Assembly: GCF_000422485.1 (NCBI RefSeq)
Contig: NZ_AULW01000045.1
Span: 1-64,000 of the forward strand
From: Paenibacillus pasadenensis DSM 19293
GTDB taxonomy: Bacteria; Bacillota; Bacilli; Paenibacillales; Paenibacillaceae
Direction of reading: 5' to 3'
Length of the DNA stretch: 64,000 bases
The notes under the pieces were generated by a model, which worked only from the letters and a program-made list of their open reading frames with translations, did not search any database and was not told where the DNA came from. Positions 59,096 to 64,000 of the stretch are shown piece by piece. Numbering within the stretch: position 1 is the first letter of the stretch; the number at the start of each line of letters is the position of its first letter. Both the position numbers and the translations under genes were made by a program.

Positions 59096-61009
59096 GTGCG
59101 GCAAAATGTAGCGACCCGGCTGCTGACAAGCCGGCCTTTTCTGTTTTTCTCCGTCATCCTGCTGCTGAAGAGCATGCTGACGTGGTTCGTCATCTTCGAC
59201 GACGGCCCGTCCTGGGCGATCCTCATCACCGAGCTGCCGTTCGCCTGGCTCATCTTCGGCCTGATCGAGATGCTCGCGAGCAAGCGCAAGCTGCTCTACT
59301 ACGTCATCGCGGACGCCGCGCTGACCGGCATTCTGTTCTCCGTCTTCATGTACCATAAATACTACGGCGTCATCGCCACCTGGCACGCGCTGCAGCAGGT
59401 CAACCAGGTGACCGCCGTCAGCAACAGCGTGTTCTCGCTCATGGATCCGTACTACACGCTGATCTTCCTCGACATCGTCGTCCTCGCCTGGATGCTGATC
59501 CGCGGCCGCAAGGAGCTGTTCCAGCCGGAACGCGCGCCCGGCGCCGCGCGCAGCCGCCGACGGATGGCGTTCGGCGCCGTCGTCGTCGCCTCCGTCGGGC
59601 TTTGCCTGTTCAATATTCTGCCCAATCGGGCAAGCATGAACGAGCATACGAAGGCCGAGGACATGGGCATCCTCAATTACGAGGCGTACGCCCTGCTCGA
59701 CACCGGCAGCGAGGAAGAGCTGCTGGAGCCCGAGGAAGTGACGCAAGCCCGCATCGACGAGCTCAAGGGCTTGCAGCCCTCGTCTTCTCCGGCCTACTTC
59801 GGCGCCGCCAAGGGCAAAAACGTCGTCGTCGTGCAGCTGGAGTCGTTCCAGAACTTCCTGATCGGCCTGAAGCTCGACGGCCAGGAGGCGACGCCGAACC
59901 TGAACCGGCTGGCGCAGGAGAGCTTCTACTTCGACCGCTTCTATCAGATGGTCGGCCAAGGCAACACCTCCGACGCCGAGTTCGTCGTCAACACCTCGTT
60001 CTATATTCCGGAGAGCGGCGCCGCGACGATGGACTACGCCTACAAGGACGTGCCGAGCCTGCCCAAGCTGCTCAAGGCGCAGGGCTACGACAGCGCGACG
60101 TTCCATACGAACGTCGTCGACTTCTGGAACCGCCGCGAGCTGTACAAGGCGGTCGGCTTCGACCAGTTCTACGACAAGCCGTTTTTCGGCGAGCAAGACT
60201 CGGTCTACTTCGGCGCGGACGACGAGGTGCTGTACGCCAAGACACTCGACAAGCTGAAGGAGATGGACGCCAGCGGCAAGCCGTTCTACGCCCAGCTCAT
60301 CTCCATGACGGCCCATCATCCGTTCACGCTGACGCCGGAAATGCCGGCCGGCCAGGAGCTCGTCCTGCCGGAGCGATACGAGGATACGCTCGTCGGCGAC
60401 TACATCCGCTCGCAGCATTATGCCGACTACGCCTTCGGCCGGTTCATCGAGGGCCTCAAGCAGTCGGGGCTGTGGGAGGACACGCTGCTGGTCGTCTACG
60501 GCGACCACCAGGGCCTGCCGATCTTCTCGCTTGACCGCAAGGACAAGGAGCTGATGGCGGAAATCTTCGGGCATGAGTACGGCTACCCGGACATGATCAA
60601 CATCCCGCTGATGATCGCCTCCCCCGGCGTGACCGAGCCGCGCCGCATCGAGACGCTGGGCGGGCAGGTCGACCTGCTGCCGACGATCGCGAATCTGGCC
60701 GGCGCTTCGCTGGACGGCCAGATCCACTTCGGGCAGGATCTGCTGAACGCGACCGCCAACCTGATCCCGCAGCGGTACTACCTGCCGTCAGGCTCCTTCC
60801 TCGGCTCCGGCTCGCTGTACATCCCCGGCGTCGGCTACGAGGACGGCACGCGCTACGCGCTCAAGGACGGCCAGCCCGCCGACGGCGCCAGCGAGGACGA
60901 CTACGGCCGCGCGCTCGAGCTGCTGCGGCTGTCCGACAGCTATATGACCGCGCTGCCCGAGCATGGCGGAGCGGAATATCCCTCCGACTCCGACTCTGGA
61001 GGCGAATGA
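59096..61009 (+). CDS. LTA synthase family membrane sulfatase-fold protein 2
   Basis: The 637-residue protein has five N-terminal membrane helices and an extracellular LtaS-type catalytic domain. Features are VVVQLESFQNF, the catalytic threonine in GQGNTSDAEF, TAHHPFT, and the metal site YGDHQG. It is clearly paralogous to the protein at 51010-53301 through most of its length but lacks that protein's low-complexity block, ending soon after YGRALELLRLSDSY. The start is GTG 59096, 8 nt after AAGGAAG. Two such genes in one neighbourhood suggest a synthase/primase-like pair or separate condition-specific enzymes. Confidence 0.93.
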   Translation: MRQNVATRLLTSRPFLFFSVILLLKSMLTWFVIFDDGPSWAILITELPFAWLIFGLIEMLASKRKLLYYVIADAALTGILFSVFMYHKYYGVIATWHALQQVNQVTAVSNSVFSLMDPYYTLIFLDIVVLAWMLIRGRKELFQPERAPGAARSRRRMAFGAVVVASVGLCLFNILPNRASMNEHTKAEDMGILNYEAYALLDTGSEEELLEPEEVTQARIDELKGLQPSSSPAYFGAAKGKNVVVVQLESFQNFLIGLKLDGQEATPNLNRLAQESFYFDRFYQMVGQGNTSDAEFVVNTSFYIPESGAATMDYAYKDVPSLPKLLKAQGYDSATFHTNVVDFWNRRELYKAVGFDQFYDKPFFGEQDSVYFGADDEVLYAKTLDKLKEMDASGKPFYAQLISMTAHHPFTLTPEMPAGQELVLPERYEDTLVGDYIRSQHYADYAFGRFIEGLKQSGLWEDTLLVVYGDHQGLPIFSLDRKDKELMAEIFGHEYGYPDMINIPLMIASPGVTEPRRIETLGGQVDLLPTIANLAGASLDGQIHFGQDLLNATANLIPQRYYLPSGSFLGSGSLYIPGVGYEDGTRYALKDGQPADGASEDDYGRALELLRLSDSYMTALPEHGGAEYPSDSDSGGE

Positions 61010-61012
61010 GAA

Positions 61013-61058
61013 AAAGGAACGGGCCCCGCGCGATCAAGCGCCGGCTCGTTCCTCTTTT
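61013..61058 (+). terminator. Terminator after LTA synthase family gene 2
   Basis: AGGAACG-GGCC arm pairs with GGC-TCGTTCCT across a GC loop, followed by CTTTTGCG. The T-run is short, so the call is moderate. Confidence 0.65.
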
Positions 61059-61165
61059 GCGTGCTCTTTAAGATGGGAAGATTTCCTCTATCCTCTGGTG
61101 GAAAACCGCCGCGCCCGGGTAATAGCGGGTACAAGACCGACTAGATGGAGGGAGAGAGGCGGCGG

Positions 61166-62041
61166 ATGATGAACCGGTTGAAGGAATGGCTCGGCGGCAC
61201 GGGAGGCGCGCCGGACGAGGCGGATCAGCGGTATCGCCCGCTCGCGGCATCCGGACTGGAGCTGCGGGAAGGGCTGCCGGCCTACATGGCCGAGCTGGAG
61301 GCAAGGCTCGACGAGGCGATGCCCGAGGAATGGCTGAAGCAGGTGCGCGAGCGCATCCGCAGCAGCGATCCCGAGCTGAGCGAGATCAAGCATACGTGGA
61401 TGGAGCGGGAGCTGAAACGGCATTTTTTCCTCCTCGCGCTGCTTCGGAAGCCTCCGCTGTACAGCGCTGACCTCGAACGAATGTGGAGGGAAATGGAGGC
61501 GTTCTCCCGCGACTACGAGCAGTTCTGCGAACGCTATGCCGGGTACTACATCCAGCCGCAGCAAGCGGCTCCGCCGTCGCCTCCCGGAGCGGCCGCCCGC
61601 CAGGCGCGCGGCGCGTACGAGCTGCTGTACGGCTGTCTGTTCCAGGTGCAGCCGGAATCCCAGCTGCTGATCGGGCCGTTCCATCGCCTCAAGCTGGACG
61701 CCGAGTCGTTGGAGGAGCTGCAGGCTTCCGCGTCGCCCTGCGCGGCGCTCGGACTGCTGGAAACCTCGCAGGACGAAAAAAAGGCCGCCATCGAGGCGCT
61801 GCGGCAGCGCCTGCGGGAGCGCTGCGCGCTCGCAAGGCGGTATCACGAGGCGGAGTCCGCCGAGGACCGCGACCGCTGCCGCGACGAAAGCGACCCTTCC
61901 TGGGTGCTGCTGGCGTACAGCCTCGAGACGGAGCAGTCGCCGTACGATCCGCTGTCGCGGGCCGTCCGGCCCGAGCCGACAGCGGAATTCGAGCCGGGCC
62001 GGACCGGCTCGTCCGTCCGGAGCGCGATCCAGCCGGGCTGA
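61166..62041 (+). CDS. Hypothetical helical protein
   Basis: I cannot place this 291-residue protein in a family. It is rich in Glu, Arg, Leu and Ala and predicted largely helical, with a conserved-looking core KHTWMERELKRHFFLLALLR (about 75-95), a Trp/Phe-rich stretch (MWREMEAFSRDYEQF), and a variable Pro/Ala linker at about 135-150. There is no signal peptide. Start codons ATG-ATG at 61166/61169 follow GGAGGGAGAGAGG. It is convergent with the alarmone synthetase gene and has no clear terminator. Confidence 0.72.
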   Translation: MMNRLKEWLGGTGGAPDEADQRYRPLAASGLELREGLPAYMAELEARLDEAMPEEWLKQVRERIRSSDPELSEIKHTWMERELKRHFFLLALLRKPPLYSADLERMWREMEAFSRDYEQFCERYAGYYIQPQQAAPPSPPGAAARQARGAYELLYGCLFQVQPESQLLIGPFHRLKLDAESLEELQASASPCAALGLLETSQDEKKAAIEALRQRLRERCALARRYHEAESAEDRDRCRDESDPSWVLLAYSLETEQSPYDPLSRAVRPEPTAEFEPGRTGSSVRSAIQPG

Positions 62042-62108
62042 AAGGCTTGCGGGCAAAAGTCCCGCTTCGCCGCCAAGCCTGGCCCGCGGCGAAGGCGTAG
62101 GCGAAGCG

Positions 62109-62858
62109 CTAGCCTCCGAAGTCGCCTCCGAGCAGGCGCAGCAGCTGCGCAGGCCCGTCCGTCTGCTTCTGCCGCGGCTCCTCGAGCAGCGCGGGCAGGA
62201 AGTCCTCGGCCTCTTCCTCTTCCGCCTGCAGCGATTCCACCTCGCGGTGGAGGCGCTCCATCTTGAGGTCGAGCGCGGCGGCCGAGTCGGCCGCTTCCTT
62301 CAGCTCGCGCAGCAGATGGTCCGGGACGGCCTTGTTGTACTTGTAGTACAGCTTGTGCTCCAGGCTCGCCCAGAAGTCCATCGCGATCGTGCGGATCTGC
62401 ACCTCGACGAGCACCTTCTCCTGGCGGTCCGACATGTACACCGGCACCTCGACGAGCACATGCAGGCTCTGGTAGCCGTTCGGCTTGGGCTCGGCGATAT
62501 AGTCCTTGACCTGCACGATCTTGAGGTCCTGCTGCATGCGGAGCATGTCGCGGATGCGGTAGATGTCGGAAACGAACGAGCAGGTGATGCGCAGGCCGGC
62601 GATGTCCTGGATCGACTGCTTGATGGAGGACAGCGACAGCTCGCTGCCCTTGCGGTGCACCTTGTTGATGATGCTCTCGGGCGATTTCACGCGCGACTTC
62701 GTATGCTCGATCGGGTTATAGTCGTGGAGAAGCTGGAATTCCTCCTTGAGGATCTCGATCCTCGTCTCCATCTCGTCCAGGGCGAATTTATACATCATCA
62801 TGAAGCGGGTGATCTCGTTCTTGAGCTTCTTGAGCTGCGCAAGCTGCGGAGAATTCAT
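62109..62858 (-). CDS. Small alarmone synthetase (RelQ/YjbM type)
   Basis: The 249-residue protein makes (p)ppGpp from ATP and GDP/GTP without a hydrolase domain. It has the RelA/SpoT synthetase fold: the KSRVKSPESIINKVHRKG substrate segment, the DIAGLRITCSFVSD strand, KPNGYQSLHV, and VEVQIRT...WASLEHKLYYK. A C-terminal helical, acidic tail follows. These enzymes respond transcriptionally to envelope stress in Bacillales. ATG 62858 is chosen because AGGAG lies 8 nt upstream; the longer frame adds 17 unlikely residues. It is divergent from a PPK2 gene 148 nt away. Confidence 0.92.
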   Translation of the reverse strand: MNSPQLAQLKKLKNEITRFMMMYKFALDEMETRIEILKEEFQLLHDYNPIEHTKSRVKSPESIINKVHRKGSELSLSSIKQSIQDIAGLRITCSFVSDIYRIRDMLRMQQDLKIVQVKDYIAEPKPNGYQSLHVLVEVPVYMSDRQEKVLVEVQIRTIAMDFWASLEHKLYYKYNKAVPDHLLRELKEAADSAAALDLKMERLHREVESLQAEEEEAEDFLPALLEEPRQKQTDGPAQLLRLLGGDFGG

Positions 62859-63006
62859 CGCATGGCTCCTTGTCCGGCCCGTCAGGCCGCTGTAATCTAT
62901 ACCTATCATCTCACAACCGACGGCTCGATTTCAAAAAACGGGCATTCTACACCATGACGAGGCCAGCCATCATCCCATCCCGGCTATCGAAGGAGGACCA
63001 TTCGCG

Positions 63007-63843
63007 ATGAACCTGAACCGCTACCGCATCGGCGCGGACGCCAAGCTGAAGCTGAAGGCGTTCGATCCCGCAGACACGAACGGCATCGAGGACAAGAAGC
63101 AGATCGAGGACGAGCAGCGCGAGCTGCTCGGACGGCTCGAGGAGCAGCAGGAGCGGCTTTTCGCCTCCCGCACCCACGGCGTGCTCATCGTTTTTCAGGG
63201 CATGGACTGCAGCGGCAAGGACGGCGTCATCAAAAAAGTATTCCGCGGCATCGACCCGGGAGGCTTCCGCGCCTACAGCTTCAAAAAGCCGACCGACGAG
63301 GAGGCGCAGCACGACTTCCTCTGGCGGACCCACCGCAGCGTGCCGGCGCGCGGCTGCATGACGGCCTTCAACCGCTCCTATTACGAGGAGGCGCTCATCA
63401 CGCGCGTGCACGGCTCGATCGACGACAAGGAAGCCCGCCGCCGCCTGAAGGCGATCCGCCACTTCGAGGAGATGCTGGAGTCGCAGCAGATCCGCGTCCT
63501 CAAGTTCTTCCTCCACATCTCGCCCGAATTCCAGCTCGAAAAGATCCGCGACCGCATGGAGAATCCGGAGAAATGGTGGAAGTTCGATCCGAACGACCTC
63601 GAGGAGCGCAAGCATTGGAAAGAGTATCAAAGCGCCTACGAAGACGCGATCCGCCGCACCGCGACGGACGCCTCTCCCTGGCATGTCGTGCCGTCCGACA
63701 ACCGCTGGTTCCGCAACTACGTCGTCCTCCGCACGCTCGTGGAGGAGCTGGAAAAGCTCGAGCTGTCCTACCCGCAGCCGCACGAGGAGGTCGCGAGCCG
63801 CATGGACGAGCTGAGAGACGGAATCGATCCCGGGCCGGCATGA
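63007..63843 (+). CDS. Polyphosphate kinase 2 family protein
   Basis: PPK2 enzymes transfer phosphate between polyphosphate and nucleotides. The 278-residue protein has Walker A GMDCSGKDG (about 65-73), the lid/Walker B region FNRSYYEEALITRVH, and the conserved KWWKFDPNDLEERKHW and PWHVVPSDNRWFRNY blocks of class III-like members, which phosphorylate AMP or nucleoside diphosphates. GAAGGAGGACC precedes the ATG. The direction of reaction cannot be read from sequence. It is divergently placed to the alarmone synthetase, a pairing that fits stress physiology. Confidence 0.93.
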   Translation: MNLNRYRIGADAKLKLKAFDPADTNGIEDKKQIEDEQRELLGRLEEQQERLFASRTHGVLIVFQGMDCSGKDGVIKKVFRGIDPGGFRAYSFKKPTDEEAQHDFLWRTHRSVPARGCMTAFNRSYYEEALITRVHGSIDDKEARRRLKAIRHFEEMLESQQIRVLKFFLHISPEFQLEKIRDRMENPEKWWKFDPNDLEERKHWKEYQSAYEDAIRRTATDASPWHVVPSDNRWFRNYVVLRTLVEELEKLELSYPQPHEEVASRMDELRDGIDPGPA

Positions 63844-63990
63844 GCGCCCGGCCGATCCGCCCCGCTGCCGATTTTTGATCCAGCCGCCCTCCGGCGGCGT
63901 TATCCAGATTAGATAGAGCCTGTCCGCCTGTCCAGGAGGCCCGCTCTTCCCCTATCCTCATCCTCATGTTCAAGGGAGAATCCGACATCC

Positions 63991-64000
63991 ATGCTATCGT
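63991..64000 (+). CDS. Possible start of the next gene (partial)
   Basis: ATG CTA TCG stands at the right edge, with AAGGGAGA 12 nt upstream. Only three codons are visible, so nothing can be said about the product. The 147 nt before it hold a GCCGCC-CTCC-GGCGGC hairpin without a T-run. Confidence 0.25.

Overview
The window looks like chromosome from a high-GC member of the Paenibacillaceae (Paenibacillus-like). Evidence: the first 308 bases are the 5' end of a Bacillales-type 16S rRNA gene on the minus strand; the gene orders pcrB-pcrA-ligA and uvrB-uvrA are Bacillales orders; ribosome binding sites are strong AAGGAGG types; and T-box leaders, a LexA/DinR-type box, LplB/LplC-type transporters and S-layer homology domains are present. 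High GC gives long open frames on both strands, so most overlapping frames are antisense shadows. No phage, IS element, CRISPR array or tRNA was seen.

Layout. 0-6 kb (minus): rRNA operon start with two tandem promoters, then ligA, pcrA, pcrB. 6-12 kb: an unknown acidic protein, a secreted stalk-domain protein, a nucleoside hydrolase, and a U32 peptidase/rRNA-hydroxylation-type protein. 12.2-15.2 kb (plus): a hexuronate unit, GntR regulator-uxuA-uxuB-like reductase. 15.2-16.8 kb (minus): an atypical seryl-tRNA synthetase behind a T-box. 17.0-18.4 kb (plus): an Agr-type peptide-signalling cassette of a multipass membrane protein, AgrB and a 40-residue AgrD-like peptide without cysteine. 18.4-22.6 kb: PIG-L deacetylase, sugar-phosphate isomerase-like protein, small membrane protein, siroheme nitrite/sulfite reductase. 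22.6-23.6 kb: repeat-bearing non-coding DNA. 23.6-28.8 kb (minus): uvrBA with a LexA-like box at its promoter; UvrA has a tail with two AT-hook-like motifs. 29.1-30.7 kb (plus): a flagellar stator pair. 30.8-34.2 kb (minus): response regulator-kinase-ABC transporter. 34.3-37.2 kb: carboxylesterase and an aldonolactone/alditol-oxidase-like flavoprotein. 37.4-45.1 kb: a membrane AraC regulator facing LplB/LplC-type permeases with two paralogous binding lipoproteins.

45.3-48.1 kb: argS behind a canonical T-box with a likely CGG specifier, then a 45-codon ORF coupled to a degenerate Doc/Fic-like gene. 48.2-50.7 kb: a cobalamin riboswitch in front of a secreted protein with transcobalamin-like helical repeats, a DUF4430-like domain and S-layer anchors, probably a surface B12 binder. 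51.0-61.0 kb: two LTA-synthase-family genes flank two adjacent, perfectly periodic minisatellites (51 bp x 8 and 52 bp x 10), a small anchored protein, and an ECF sigma/anti-sigma/ABC operon. 61-64 kb: an unknown protein, a RelQ-type small alarmone synthetase, a PPK2 polyphosphate kinase, and possibly the first codons of another gene.

The strongest candidates for something new are the cysteine-free Agr cassette with no kinase beside it, the B12-riboswitch-controlled S-layer protein, the degenerate Doc module with its coupled ORF, and the paired minisatellites.
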